DNA of 64,000 nucleotides, from assembly GCA_934365155.1 (NCBI GenBank), contig CAKRMZ010000001.1, positions 55,050 to 119,049 on the forward strand. Reading direction: 5' to 3'. Shown here one piece after another: positions 7,918 to 17,072 of this stretch. This stretch comes from an uncultured Eubacteriales bacterium. GTDB lineage: Bacteria > Bacillota > Clostridia > Oscillospirales > CAG-272. The notes beneath the pieces are model-generated. The model was given only the letters and a program-made list of their open reading frames with translations, was not told the DNA's origin and ran no database searches. Position numbers and translations under genes: made by a program. Every line of letters begins with the position of its first letter. The stretch's first letter is position 1.

Positions 7918-10068
7918 CTATTTTTTCATTGTCAATGAAATCCGTTTTTTCGAGGCATCCACACTCAGAATGCGCACGGTGATAATATCCCCCACCGCAA
8001 GCACTTCTCCTGGGTGCTTTATATATCGGTCGGAAATCTGCGATAAATGCAGCAGCCCATCCTGATGCACGCCGATGTCTACAAAAACGCCGAAATCAAT
8101 CACATTCCGAACGGTCCCGGTAAGCTCCATCCCCGGTTTCAGATCATTAATATCCAAAATATCATCCCGCAAAATCGGAGCCGGCAGATCGTCTCGAACA
8201 TCTCTCCCGGGCTTTTCAAGCTCTTTAATAATATCCTTCAAAGTCGGCTCACCGACATTAAGTTCGCTGCAAAGCGTCGCAAGTCCGTAGTTTTTCACTT
8301 GATCCGAAATTCTGCTTAAGCGGTTCCCGGCAACATCCGTTTCGGTATATCCTAATTTTTGAAGCAGACCTTTCGCCGCCGGATAGGACTCCGGATGCAC
8401 CCCCGTGCAATCTAAAATTTCATCGGAGCCGCTCACTCTCAAAAATCCCGCACACTGTTCATACGCCTTTGCGCCCAATCTTTGAACCTTCAAAAGCTCC
8501 GCCCGATCATGGAATTCTCCGTTTTCCTCCCGGTACTTCACAATATTTTTTGCAATACTGATGTTAATTCCCGAAATATAGGAAAGAAGCGAATAGGATG
8601 CGGTATTGACATCCACCCCGACCGAATTCACGCAATCCTCTACCACGCTGCAAAGCGCCCGATCCAACAAAGCCGGCTTCATATCATGCTGATACTGTCC
8701 CACGCCGATTGATTTCGGATCGATTTTCACAAGCTCCGCCAAAGGATCCTGCAGGCGACGTGCAATGGAAACCGCACTGCGCTGTGTCACATCGAAATCC
8801 GGAAATTCCTCCGCACCGAGTTTCGATGCCGAATAGACCGAGGCGCCCGCCTCGCTGACAATAATATATTTTGTTTTATCGAATCCCTTTTTGAGCAGAT
8901 TCGCAATAAAGATCTCGCTCTCCCGGGATGCGGTACCGTTTCCGATTGCGATAACATCTACACCGTATTTACGGATTAAGGAAGACACTATTTTTTCCGA
9001 TTCCGCAATTTTTTCCAAAGGCTTTGTCGGATAAATAACCGCCGTATCCAAAACCATGCCGGTGCGATCCACAACGGCAAGCTTGCATCCGGTGCGATAT
9101 CCGGGATCATAGCCCATAACAACCTTGCCCCGCAACGGCGACTGCATCAGCAGGTTTTTCAGATTCTCGCCGAAGAGCTTCACGGCTCCCTCGCCGGCGC
9201 GATCAAAAAGCATCGACCGAATTTCACGTTCGATGGAGGGTTCAATCAACCGCTCATAACTGTCAATCACGGCAGAAGCCATATATCGGTATGCAGGAGA
9301 GGAATAGTCTCGAATCACTTTAAAGAAAAGATCGTTCAAAACAATATCTCGGTCGATCCGGATCGTTACCTTTAAAAAGCCCTCGCTTTCACCGCGATTG
9401 ATCGCCAAAACCCGGTGATCCGGAATGCTTTTCACCGCCTCACTGTAATCGTAATACATCCGGTAAACCGAGTCTTCCTCCGTTGCCGCTTTAGAAAAAA
9501 GGACTCCGTATTTCTGCGTCAGTTCACGGATATCCCGACGAAACGCCGCGTTATCCGAAATATCCTCGGCAATGATGTCCAGTGCCCCGGCAACCGCCGC
9601 CTGCGCATCGGGAATTTCCTTTTCTTCGTCAACAAAGGCCTCCGCCAACTGCAAAATGTCTTTTTCATAACTCGGCAGTTGCTCACTGATCGCAGCAGCC
9701 AACGGCTCAAGCCCCCGTTCGCGCGCTACGGAAGCCCGCGTCTTGCGGCGCGCCTTAAACGGTCGGTAGATATCCTCCACCTCCGCTAAAATTTTTGCGG
9801 ATTTCAGCGCGGCATCGATCTCATCCGTCATTTTATCCAAACTCTCAATATGCGCTCGAACCTCTTCTTTGCGCTTCTCCAGTCCGCGTAAATACAGAAG
9901 TCGCTCATTGAGCTCACGTAAAACCGTATCGTCAATCCCGCCCGTCAATTCCTTGCGGTATCTCGCAATAAACGGGATCGTATTTCCCTCGTCAATCAGC
10001 TCTACTGTTTTTTGAAGCCGATCCTTTCGAAGGGAAAATTCTTCTGCAAGTATATCCAAAATATCCAT
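7918..10068 (-). CDS. tex: Tex family RNA-binding transcription accessory protein
   Basis: Cytoplasmic nucleic-acid-binding protein of the Tex/YqgF-like family, 716 residues (usual 700-780). The N-terminal Tex helical region ends in the conserved 'IPFIARYRKELTGGIDD', followed by a YqgF-like RNase H-fold core ('VMGYDPGYRTGCKLAVVDRTG'), helix-hairpin-helix repeats ('SYISGINISIAKNIVKYRE') and a C-terminal S1 RNA-binding domain ('GMELTGTVRNVIDFGVFVDIG' in parts). The ATG is clear, but the Shine-Dalgarno (GGAGGAAAC) is about 13 bases away, slightly long. It is monocistronic with no obvious partner. Confidence 0.95.
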   Translation of the reverse strand: MDILDILAEEFSLRKDRLQKTVELIDEGNTIPFIARYRKELTGGIDDTVLRELNERLLYLRGLEKRKEEVRAHIESLDKMTDEIDAALKSAKILAEVEDIYRPFKARRKTRASVARERGLEPLAAAISEQLPSYEKDILQLAEAFVDEEKEIPDAQAAVAGALDIIAEDISDNAAFRRDIRELTQKYGVLFSKAATEEDSVYRMYYDYSEAVKSIPDHRVLAINRGESEGFLKVTIRIDRDIVLNDLFFKVIRDYSSPAYRYMASAVIDSYERLIEPSIEREIRSMLFDRAGEGAVKLFGENLKNLLMQSPLRGKVVMGYDPGYRTGCKLAVVDRTGMVLDTAVIYPTKPLEKIAESEKIVSSLIRKYGVDVIAIGNGTASRESEIFIANLLKKGFDKTKYIIVSEAGASVYSASKLGAEEFPDFDVTQRSAVSIARRLQDPLAELVKIDPKSIGVGQYQHDMKPALLDRALCSVVEDCVNSVGVDVNTASYSLLSYISGINISIAKNIVKYREENGEFHDRAELLKVQRLGAKAYEQCAGFLRVSGSDEILDCTGVHPESYPAAKGLLQKLGYTETDVAGNRLSRISDQVKNYGLATLCSELNVGEPTLKDIIKELEKPGRDVRDDLPAPILRDDILDINDLKPGMELTGTVRNVIDFGVFVDIGVHQDGLLHLSQISDRYIKHPGEVLAVGDIITVRILSVDASKKRISLTMKK

Positions 10069-10167
10069 TGGCCTATATGTTTCCTCCGGTTTTTTCTTTT
10101 TTATTACTGTTTATTATGTAAGTTATTATATAAAATTTCTTTCTTTTTTGCAAGTTTGTTTCCGATG

Positions 10168-10202
10168 AAAAAGCGTCGAAAGGCTACGCTTCCGACGCTT
10201 TT
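10168..10202 (-). terminator. Terminator after the pseudouridine synthase gene
   Basis: AAAAGCGTCG pairs with CGACGCTTTT across a 14-base loop, with T residues following on the minus strand. It lies 22 bases beyond the stop codon of the RsuA-like gene. Confidence 0.8.
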
Positions 10203-10223
10203 AACTATATGAATCAATATGAA

Positions 10224-10937
10224 TCAATTTTTCTGCGCATCTGCGCGCAATGCATCGACTTCCTCCGGCCGAAGCATCCGCCAGCCGCCAAGTCCCAAAT
10301 TCTCATCCAGGCAAAGCGAACCGAATCGAATGCGCCGTAGCTCAACAATACGGTTTCCCACCGCAGAAAACATCTGCTTAATTTGGTGGTACTTCCCCTC
10401 CGTAATAGCAATCCGTCCGGTATATTCCCCGTCGCGAAACACAAAGCAAGGCTTTGTACGGTATCCGCCCTCAATATATACGCCTGCCTCTAATTTTTCG
10501 GTTTCCTCATCTCCGAGCGCCGTTTCGCAAACATATGTATACACCTTCTCCACATGCGTTTTCGGTGCCAAAAGACGGTGCGCAAGCTCCCCGTCATTGG
10601 TCATTAAGACAAGACCGGTCGTATATTTATCCAAGCGTCCGCAGGGGAACAGATTTCTCTTTTGCAGTCTCTCCGGCAAAAGCTCCGTTACGGTGTGCTC
10701 CGAAGGATCGTCCGTCGCGCTGACAAACCCTTTGGGTTTATCTAACATAACATAGACCTGCGGAACATACTGTACAACTTCTCCGCAAAAAACAACTCGG
10801 TCCGAAAGCGGATTAATATGGGTCGCCGCATTTTTTTGCAAAACACCGTTTACCGATATCTCCCCCTTGCGTGCTGCCATTGCAATTTCACGCCGAGAAG
10901 CGATTCCCATCTCACCGATCATTTTGTCGATTCGCAT
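10224..10937 (-). CDS. RsuA/RluB-type pseudouridine synthase
   Basis: rRNA pseudouridine synthase acting on a uridine in 16S (RsuA) or 23S (RluB/E/F) rRNA. Residues 1-45 are an S4 RNA-binding domain ('RIDKMIGEMGIASRREI'), and the catalytic motif 'GRLDKYTTGLVLMTNDGE' contains the nucleophilic Asp. 237 residues suit the RsuA branch. The ATG is preceded by AGGAGGAGG. The gene begins 12 bases after a 33-codon membrane-peptide gene and is probably co-transcribed with it. Confidence 0.93.
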   Translation of the reverse strand: MRIDKMIGEMGIASRREIAMAARKGEISVNGVLQKNAATHINPLSDRVVFCGEVVQYVPQVYVMLDKPKGFVSATDDPSEHTVTELLPERLQKRNLFPCGRLDKYTTGLVLMTNDGELAHRLLAPKTHVEKVYTYVCETALGDEETEKLEAGVYIEGGYRTKPCFVFRDGEYTGRIAITEGKYHQIKQMFSAVGNRIVELRRIRFGSLCLDENLGLGGWRMLRPEEVDALRADAQKN

Positions 10938-10949
10938 GTCCTCCTCCTT

Positions 10950-11051
10950 TTACTGTGCAACTCCAAGCCAAAAGACAACCGCAAATATTACGGCAATTAT
11001 TATCATACCGATCACAAATCCGCAAACAAACTGTAATTCCGTTTTCTTCAT
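10950..11051 (-). CDS. 33-residue single-pass membrane peptide
   Basis: An open frame read from ATG 11051..11049 to TAA 10952..10950 encodes M-K-K-T-E-L-Q-F-V-C-G, a 20-residue hydrophobic helix (FVIGMIIIAVIFAVVFWLG) and a short V-A-Q tail. AAGGTG lies seven bases upstream of the ATG, and the stop is 12 bases before the start of the pseudouridine synthase gene. The ribosome site, positive N-terminus, single clean helix and operon fit argue for a real small protein. No function can be assigned. Confidence 0.68.
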   Translation of the reverse strand: MKKTELQFVCGFVIGMIIIAVIFAVVFWLGVAQ

Positions 11052-11138
11052 TTTTCACCTTTTTATTTGATTGATCCTATCGGATAGTATGCCATTTTTG
11101 ATGAAAAATGATACCCGCGCCGCTGAGTTTATCTAAAT

Positions 11139-12554
11139 TTACCGATCGGCTTCTTCCCGTAACAGCCGTTTTCCCATCAGCACGCCCATTACCGACGCCA
11201 TCATCAAGCCGCGCGTCCAACCGCTGGAATCACCCAGACAGAACAAGCCCTGGATGTTCGTATTAAAATCCCGATCCATTCGAACGCGATTGCTGTAAAA
11301 CTTGAGCTCCGGAGAATACAGCAGTGTTTCCGGACTTGCAAAACCCGGAACTACATGATCCACCGCCGTAATAAAATTAATGATATTCATCATGGAGCGA
11401 TAGGGCATTGCGGCTGTAATATCACCGGCCACGGCGTCCGACAGAGTCGGACGAACATTGGAGCGGCTCAATTCCCGCTGCCAGGTACGCTTGCCATCCA
11501 AAATATCTCCGAAACGCTGCACCAAAATATGCCCGTTTGCCAGCATATTCGTCAGCTCACCGACCTTTTGCGCATAAGCAATCGGCTGATTGAACGGCAC
11601 ATTGAAATTGTGCGAACAAAGAATTGCCAAATTCGTATTTTCGGATTTGAACTCCTTATATGAATGCCCGTTCACCACTGCCAAATTGTTGTCATAGTTT
11701 TCCTGGCTGACAATGCCGCCCGGATTTTGGCAGAAGGTACGCACTTTGTTTTTAAAGGGTCGCGGATACCCGATGAGCTTGGATTCATACAGGACCTGAT
11801 TCACTTCCTCCATCACTTCGTTGCGCACCTCCACACGCACGCCGATATCTACCGTGCCGGGCTGATGTTCAATTCCATGCTCCGAGCAAAGCTTTTCTAA
11901 CCAATCGGCTCCGCGCCGTCCGGTCGCAACAATCACATTATCCCCAAACAGCTCTTCCGTACGCTCGGGATGCCGTGAATTACACAGATGCACACCGATG
12001 CACCGTCCGTTTTCAATCATCAAATTGGTGCAATTCTGTTCAAAAACAATTTCCACCCCATGATCCAAAAGATATTTTTCAATGGAATAATAAATATCCT
12101 GTGCTTTTTCAGTTCCCAAGTGACGAATCGGGCAGTCCACCAGCTTCAAGCCCGCGCCGATGGCCCGTTTCCGAATTTCCTTGATTTTTTCGTATTCGCT
12201 TACCCCTTCAATATGGGTATCGGCACCGAATTCCAAATAAATGCTGTCTGCATAATGAATCATATCCTGTGCCGTGTCTTCCCCGATCAAATCGGGAAGT
12301 TCGCCGCCCACTTCATAGGACAGAGAAAGCTTTCCGTCGGAAAAAGCGCCCGCACCGGAGAATCCGGTCGTAATATGACAATACGGACGGCAATTGATGC
12401 ATTCTTTTCCTTGGGTCTTCGGGCATCTCCGATTTTCAATTGCCGCACCCTTTTCCACAATTATAATTTTTTGATGTGTTCCCTTTCTGACCATTTCCAG
12501 CGCCGTAAAAATTCCTGCCGGACCTGCACCGACAATAATCACATCATATTTCAT
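11139..12554 (-). CDS. FAD-dependent dehydrogenase/oxidoreductase (COG2509-like)
   Basis: Soluble flavoprotein, 471 residues. The N-terminal Rossmann motif GAGPAG binds FAD, and 'EKGAAIENRRCPKTQGKEC' leads into a Cys-rich stretch C-I-N-C-R-P-Y-C. The family-typical 'TGFSGAGAFSDGKLSLS' follows. A C-terminal FAD-contact region 'GLFCLGDSSGWTRGLMMA' closes the fold. The clustered cysteines might bind a metal or act in redox. The substrate is unknown for this family. The ATG is preceded by AAAGGATGG. The gene is single, with a gap on both sides. Confidence 0.9.
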   Translation of the reverse strand: MKYDVIIVGAGPAGIFTALEMVRKGTHQKIIIVEKGAAIENRRCPKTQGKECINCRPYCHITTGFSGAGAFSDGKLSLSYEVGGELPDLIGEDTAQDMIHYADSIYLEFGADTHIEGVSEYEKIKEIRKRAIGAGLKLVDCPIRHLGTEKAQDIYYSIEKYLLDHGVEIVFEQNCTNLMIENGRCIGVHLCNSRHPERTEELFGDNVIVATGRRGADWLEKLCSEHGIEHQPGTVDIGVRVEVRNEVMEEVNQVLYESKLIGYPRPFKNKVRTFCQNPGGIVSQENYDNNLAVVNGHSYKEFKSENTNLAILCSHNFNVPFNQPIAYAQKVGELTNMLANGHILVQRFGDILDGKRTWQRELSRSNVRPTLSDAVAGDITAAMPYRSMMNIINFITAVDHVVPGFASPETLLYSPELKFYSNRVRMDRDFNTNIQGLFCLGDSSGWTRGLMMASVMGVLMGKRLLREEADR

Positions 12555-12605
12555 CCGTTTCCATCCTTTCCGAGATTACAATTTTCAAAGGGGACTCCAA
12601 ACAAA

Positions 12606-12629
12606 TAAAAATCCCCCGCAAGCGGGGGT
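12606..12629 (-). terminator. Terminator after the FkbM methyltransferase gene
   Basis: A CCCCCG-CAAG-CGGGGG hairpin is followed on the minus strand by ATTTTTATTTG, about 70 bases beyond the FkbM gene stop. Confidence 0.75.
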
Positions 12630-12701
12630 AAATAGCATTGTTATCGGGACAATATTCCCTTTTTATATTATATCAAAATTTCAAAGAGAAGTCAAGAACT
12701 A

Positions 12702-13805
12702 TTATTTTGCTTCCATCAACCTTTCGGGGACGGCATCAAATACACAATAAAGATTAATATCCCATGCCGGTATACTCGGATGCTTGCGAAGATAAAACCG
12801 ATACTCCGGCATCATCTGATGAATCTGCAAAATCAGCGCAAATAAGTCCTCATTGCGATGGTATGCAGAAACCAAAAGCTCCGGGGAGCTGTGCCGCATC
12901 GTTTGGATACTGCCCATCAGCGCTTCCTTTTCCGCCCCCTCTACATCATATTTTATAAAATCAATTTTCCCGTCCGCCATAGAATCCGGCGGCTCCATCT
13001 GCATTTCTGCGGTTTTGCTTCCCGCACCGATACGGCTTCCTCTTCCCGCACCGACCGATACCGCAAGCACCGCGCGCTTAAAATATGCGCCGACATGCAA
13101 AGGGATGATCTCAAATCGCTTTTCTTCTTTTGCATATTCGCAAAGCTTACGAAAATTTTTTTCATCCGGCTCCGCCGCGTACACTTCGGCAAGCTGCGGT
13201 GAAAACCCCGCCAGTTCTCGGATGCTGTCCCCGTTATAAGCCCCCAGATCCAACACCCGTCGATAGGTCTCGGAATGCAAAATTTTGCACATAGCCTCCG
13301 ATTTTAGAGAAAAACATTGCCTAAGATATTGCAACTTGCCGCTGATTTTAAAATGGATCAAATCCATAAAAACGCGTTTTGACTCCTCATCGGCCAAAAG
13401 CGCGAAAGCCTTTTTGAATTCTTCGTTGTGCGCTTGCACATACTGCATATCAAACAGATGCCCGTCCGGTACCACCGGAACATCGGGAACATAAACCTCA
13501 TATTGGCAGTCCAGTTCAAATATCCGATTCATCACATCCTCAAGGGAGCTCGCAAATGCGACTAAAATTACAAAATCACGATACTTCTGCGTAATTTCCG
13601 AGAACCGATGCACACGCTTTCCGTGAAATCTTTGTCCGCGGACAAAATCATCACTGGCAAAAAAGTCATCCGGCTCGCGACCGATTGTCGCAAGAGCCGA
13701 AATAATTTTATCGGCACCGTCTCCCATGCCGTAAAGAATCAGCGGACGGGAATCGCTTTTCAGCCGAGTCCACAAATCCATAGATTCCCGAATTTGAAAG
13801 TCCAT
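12702..13805 (-). CDS. FkbM family SAM-dependent methyltransferase
   Basis: Predicted SAM-dependent O-methyltransferase (Methyltransf_21/FkbM fold). The C-terminal half holds the SAM-binding motif 'VLDLGAYNGDSIREL', the acidic loop 'VYAAEPDEKNFRKL' and the FkbM signature 'IDFIKYDVEGAEKEAL'. The N-terminal ~150 residues ('RPLILYGMGDGADKII' onward) form a second Rossmann-like region typical of the two-part clostridial homologues. 367 residues. GGAGGATAAAAAC precedes the ATG. No glycan or secondary-metabolite cluster is adjacent, so the acceptor is unknown. Confidence 0.88.
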   Translation of the reverse strand: MDFQIRESMDLWTRLKSDSRPLILYGMGDGADKIISALATIGREPDDFFASDDFVRGQRFHGKRVHRFSEITQKYRDFVILVAFASSLEDVMNRIFELDCQYEVYVPDVPVVPDGHLFDMQYVQAHNEEFKKAFALLADEESKRVFMDLIHFKISGKLQYLRQCFSLKSEAMCKILHSETYRRVLDLGAYNGDSIRELAGFSPQLAEVYAAEPDEKNFRKLCEYAKEEKRFEIIPLHVGAYFKRAVLAVSVGAGRGSRIGAGSKTAEMQMEPPDSMADGKIDFIKYDVEGAEKEALMGSIQTMRHSSPELLVSAYHRNEDLFALILQIHQMMPEYRFYLRKHPSIPAWDINLYCVFDAVPERLMEAK

Positions 13806-13878
13806 TGTTTTTATCCTCCGCGTTCTGTATTTTTTATTTTAGCACATGCAAAACAAAAAGTAAATCTGCAACATTCTA

Positions 13879-13907
13879 TTGACACCGTACCAAAGACATA
13901 ATATCAT
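13879..13907 (+). promoter_or_regulatory. Sigma-A-type promoter for ribF
   Basis: TTGACA, a 17-base spacer and TATCAT lie about 70 bases before the ribF start codon. This is a canonical spacing with a near-consensus -35. Confidence 0.6.
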
Positions 13908-13979
13908 ATAATTGTATATATTTTTACTTCGTTTTTTCATAAGGCTTACGGATACCGAAAAGGATGAATAAAAACACCG

Positions 13980-14924
13980 ATGACAGTAATTGATCTGAAA
14001 AATGATTTTAAAAAAATAAAAATGCCCAAAGTGCCTCTATTGATTGCATTGGGGAACTTTGACGGCGTACATATCGGTCATATGGCGCTGATTCAGGCCA
14101 TGATCAATCAAAAAAAGCATTTCCCCGGCGCTAAAAGTGCCGTATATACTTTTGAGAAGCATCCGCAGTTTTTTGCGGGCACGCCGAAAATGATTGATTT
14201 ATTTGACAACAGTGATAAAATCGCCCGGTTTGCGGAAGCAGGCGTTGACTATATTATATTTGAAGATTTCAAAGCGGTCTGCGATCTCAGCCCAAAAGAT
14301 TTTGCGGAAGAGGTGCTGATAGGGCGATGCAACTGCGTATGTTGCTTCTGCGGCTTCAATTTTCATTTTGGACGAAAAGCGGCCGGCTCCGCCGAAACGC
14401 TCTGCGACCTAATGAAAGCAAAGGGCCTCCAATGCACTGTGCTTCCGCCCGTTGTGCATAACGGACAGATCGTCAGTTCTTCTTTGATTCGCTCTTATGT
14501 GGAAAGCGGAAACATGGAGGCCGCGGCGGAAATTTTAGGAAGGCCGTTTTCCATTCGCTTCCCCGTTATTTACGGCAATCGAATCGGCCATACAATCGGC
14601 ATTCCCACCATTAATCAAAACTTCCCGGAAGGTGCCATCATTCCAAAGCAAGGGATCTATGCCTGTACCTGCTTTCCGGAGGGACAAACGGAGTATTTGG
14701 CCGTTGCCAACATCGGCACCAAACCAACCGTATCCAGTGCCGGCCGCATTAACTGTGAAACACATATTTTAGACTACAGTGGATTTTTATACGGTAAGCA
14801 AATTCAGGTTCGGTTTCATCACCGTCTGCGTGACGAAATGAGTTTTTCAGGTCTTGATGAGCTTCGCGCGGCCATCCAAAAAGATATCAGCGACACCAAA
14901 GCCTTTTTCAAAAATTTTCACTGA
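13980..14924 (+). CDS. ribF: Bifunctional riboflavin kinase/FAD synthetase
   Basis: Converts riboflavin to FMN and FMN to FAD. The N-terminal adenylyltransferase domain carries 'GNFDGVHIGHMALI' (nucleotidyltransferase HxGH motif), and the C-terminal flavokinase domain shows 'RIGHTIGIPTINQNFPEGAIIPKQGIY' (read in parts), with the PTxN-type motif altered to P-T-I-N, and 'ETHILDYSGFLYGKQIQVRF'. 314 residues, normal length. It is usually near truB/rpsO, but here it is followed 21 bases later by a D,D-carboxypeptidase-like gene. Confidence 0.94.
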   Translation: MTVIDLKNDFKKIKMPKVPLLIALGNFDGVHIGHMALIQAMINQKKHFPGAKSAVYTFEKHPQFFAGTPKMIDLFDNSDKIARFAEAGVDYIIFEDFKAVCDLSPKDFAEEVLIGRCNCVCCFCGFNFHFGRKAAGSAETLCDLMKAKGLQCTVLPPVVHNGQIVSSSLIRSYVESGNMEAAAEILGRPFSIRFPVIYGNRIGHTIGIPTINQNFPEGAIIPKQGIYACTCFPEGQTEYLAVANIGTKPTVSSAGRINCETHILDYSGFLYGKQIQVRFHHRLRDEMSFSGLDELRAAIQKDISDTKAFFKNFH

Positions 14925-14945
14925 AATTGCAAAAAGGAGATTTTG

Positions 14946-16244
14946 ATGAAAATTCGTTATTTGATTGCCATGTTGCTTTTTCTAACAATCTTATCGGCCG
15001 CTTTCACTCCGGTAAAGGCCGTGAGTTTTGATTCAGAACTCAACGCAAAATATGCCGTTCTTTATAACCTTGAGAATGATCAAATTCTTTTTGAAAAGGA
15101 AATTGATGCTGCGGTATACCCGGCATCTACCGTAAAAATCATGACTGCCGTCTTAGCATTGGAATATTATGAAGGACGTCTTGATACACCGATCACCGTA
15201 AAGCCCGAGGCGATCAAAAATATAAGCGGAAACAACATTGCACTCAGCGCAGGTGAAACTTTCCGTGCAGAACAGCTCATCGGGGCTCTGATTGTCGGCA
15301 ATGCAAACGATGCCGCCGTAACGCTTGCGTTTGAAATCAGCGGAAGCGTTGAAGAATTTGCAGATCGAATGAATCAAAAAGCTGCCGAAATGGGAATGAC
15401 CCACACCGTATTTAAAAATCCGACCGGTATGCATCACAAAAATATGGTCTCCACCGTGTCAGATATTCTGATTTTAGCAAAATATGCTTTCAACATGCCG
15501 CAATTTATGCGTTTTTCCTCGCTGCCGAAATATGAAATCGGAGAAGGCGCCAACCGCCGTGTCATTCACAACCGGAACTATTTGGTTTCCTCCACTCTGA
15601 CTTCAGAATATTACTATGCCCCTGCAAAGGGAATGAATGCCGGCTCTACCTATGAGAGCGGAGCCTGCCTTGTTACGGCGGCAAGTGAAAAAAATTTAAA
15701 CTATATCTGCATTGTAATGGGCTGCCAATACGATTCGGAGAAAAACCAGGTGCTTTCTTATTCCGATGCAAAAACACTTTTGAAGTTTGCCTTGGGGAAT
15801 TATGTATATACCCGCGTCATTGACTCGAAAGACATTGTGAAAGAACTCCCCGTCGCTCTCGGAAAAGACGTTGATTATGTTTCGGCCGTTCCGGACAAAT
15901 CCTGTGACGTTCTTCTAAATAAAGGAATCAATATCTCCGACGACATTCAATATTCCGTTACACTGAACCAAGAAGAACTCACCGCGCCGGTTCAGGCAGG
16001 GGATATTTTAGGCTCCGTCGAGGCATACTACCAAGGAAAGAAATTGGCAAGCGCGAACTTGATTGCCAAGAGCAGCATAGAAAAAAGTGCCGTGCTCACG
16101 GCCCTGCACAATCTAAAACAGGCGGTAAACCAACCAATTGTGTATATTATATCGGGTCTCATTGTGCTTATTGTCCTATATGCAATCGCAGCCTCTCTTT
16201 ATCGTAAGCGCAACAAGAATCGAAAATCACGGTATCTGAAATAA
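14946..16244 (+). CDS. Peptidase S11 (D,D-carboxypeptidase)-like protein with degenerate active-site motifs
   Basis: Secreted, membrane-anchored member of the PBP5/DacF family. It has a signal peptide (residues 1-25) and ends in a transmembrane helix (~393-415) with a basic tail. The first motif is intact (P-A-S61-T-V-K64). The second, normally S-x-N, reads N119-A-N121, and the third, normally K-T-G, reads N231-A-G233 in 'GMNAGSTYESGACLV'. Loss of the motif-2 Ser and motif-3 Lys suggests poor or absent transpeptidase chemistry, although Lys228 lies just upstream and could partly compensate. I start at ATG 14946 (AAGGAGA upstream) rather than the TTG one codon earlier. 432 residues. Confidence 0.88.
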   Translation: MKIRYLIAMLLFLTILSAAFTPVKAVSFDSELNAKYAVLYNLENDQILFEKEIDAAVYPASTVKIMTAVLALEYYEGRLDTPITVKPEAIKNISGNNIALSAGETFRAEQLIGALIVGNANDAAVTLAFEISGSVEEFADRMNQKAAEMGMTHTVFKNPTGMHHKNMVSTVSDILILAKYAFNMPQFMRFSSLPKYEIGEGANRRVIHNRNYLVSSTLTSEYYYAPAKGMNAGSTYESGACLVTAASEKNLNYICIVMGCQYDSEKNQVLSYSDAKTLLKFALGNYVYTRVIDSKDIVKELPVALGKDVDYVSAVPDKSCDVLLNKGINISDDIQYSVTLNQEELTAPVQAGDILGSVEAYYQGKKLASANLIAKSSIEKSAVLTALHNLKQAVNQPIVYIISGLIVLIVLYAIAASLYRKRNKNRKSRYLK

Positions 16245-16267
16245 TCAAAGAAAGGAACTCCTGTATT

Positions 16268-17038
16268 ATGAATATTGCGGTGATTACCGGAGCATCCTCC
16301 GGCATCGGAAAAGAGTTTGCCCTCTTGCTGGACCGCGAACGGCTGGACGAAATTTGGGTAATCGCACGGCGTCGCGACCGTTTGGAAGCTTTAAAAAACG
16401 GTCTAAAAACGCCTGTGCGCGTTTTCGCGCTGGATATAACCGATTCAAAGCAACTGGAAACTTATCGGAATACGCTCTACGAGCTTCAACCCAAAATACG
16501 CTTTTTGGTCTGCGCGGCCGGCGTCGGTATTTTCGGGAACTATGCCGAGGTCGACAACAAAGATGTCGAACGCATGGTGGATCTGAACGCAAAGGCTACG
16601 GTTTGGGTTACCAATCTGTCCATTCCGTATATGAAATATGAGTCGCACATCATCGAAATCGCCTCCAGCGCTGGCTTTGCCCCCCTCAGCGGCATGAGTG
16701 TATATGCTGCGAGCAAGGCGTTTCTGCAAAGTTACAGCAGAGCGCTCCGTTTGGAACTGGCACAGCAGGGCATCCATGTAACTGCCGTCTGTCCCGGATG
16801 GGTCCGAACCGAGTTTTTTCTGCATACCAACCTGCAAAACGCTGCGCATGCTCCGAAAAACTATCATCCGATTTATATGCCGAAACAAATTGCCTCCAAA
16901 GCATTATTCGATGCAAAAATGGGAAAAGCGCTTTCCATCTACGGTGTCAATATGAAAATTTACTATGCACTTTCCCGTATTTTACCCCAAGGCGCTATGG
17001 CGGCGCTTATGCAGTTTTATATGAACCTTCCGCTTTAA
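16268..17038 (+). CDS. Short-chain dehydrogenase/reductase
   Basis: NAD(P)-dependent oxidoreductase of the classical SDR fold. The cofactor motif is 'GASSGIGKEFALLL' near the N-terminus, 'CAAGVG' stands for the NAG motif, and the catalytic pair Y-x-x-x-K occurs in 'SVYAASKAFLQSYS'. Arg residues after the second strand ('IARRRDRL') favour NADP. 256 residues. It lies 23 bases after the carboxypeptidase-like gene and is closed by a terminator, so it is the last gene of the ribF transcription unit. Substrate unknown. Confidence 0.92.
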   Translation: MNIAVITGASSGIGKEFALLLDRERLDEIWVIARRRDRLEALKNGLKTPVRVFALDITDSKQLETYRNTLYELQPKIRFLVCAAGVGIFGNYAEVDNKDVERMVDLNAKATVWVTNLSIPYMKYESHIIEIASSAGFAPLSGMSVYAASKAFLQSYSRALRLELAQQGIHVTAVCPGWVRTEFFLHTNLQNAAHAPKNYHPIYMPKQIASKALFDAKMGKALSIYGVNMKIYYALSRILPQGAMAALMQFYMNLPL

Positions 17039-17068
17039 AAAAAGCTCGGAAAAATCCGAGCTTTTTTT
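17037..17068. terminator. Bidirectional terminator between the SDR and alr genes
   Basis: AAAGCTCGGA pairs with TCCGAGCTTT across an AAAA loop with A- and T-runs on both sides. It serves the plus-strand SDR gene and the minus-strand alr gene, which converge here. Confidence 0.88.
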
Positions 17069-17072
17069 ATTT

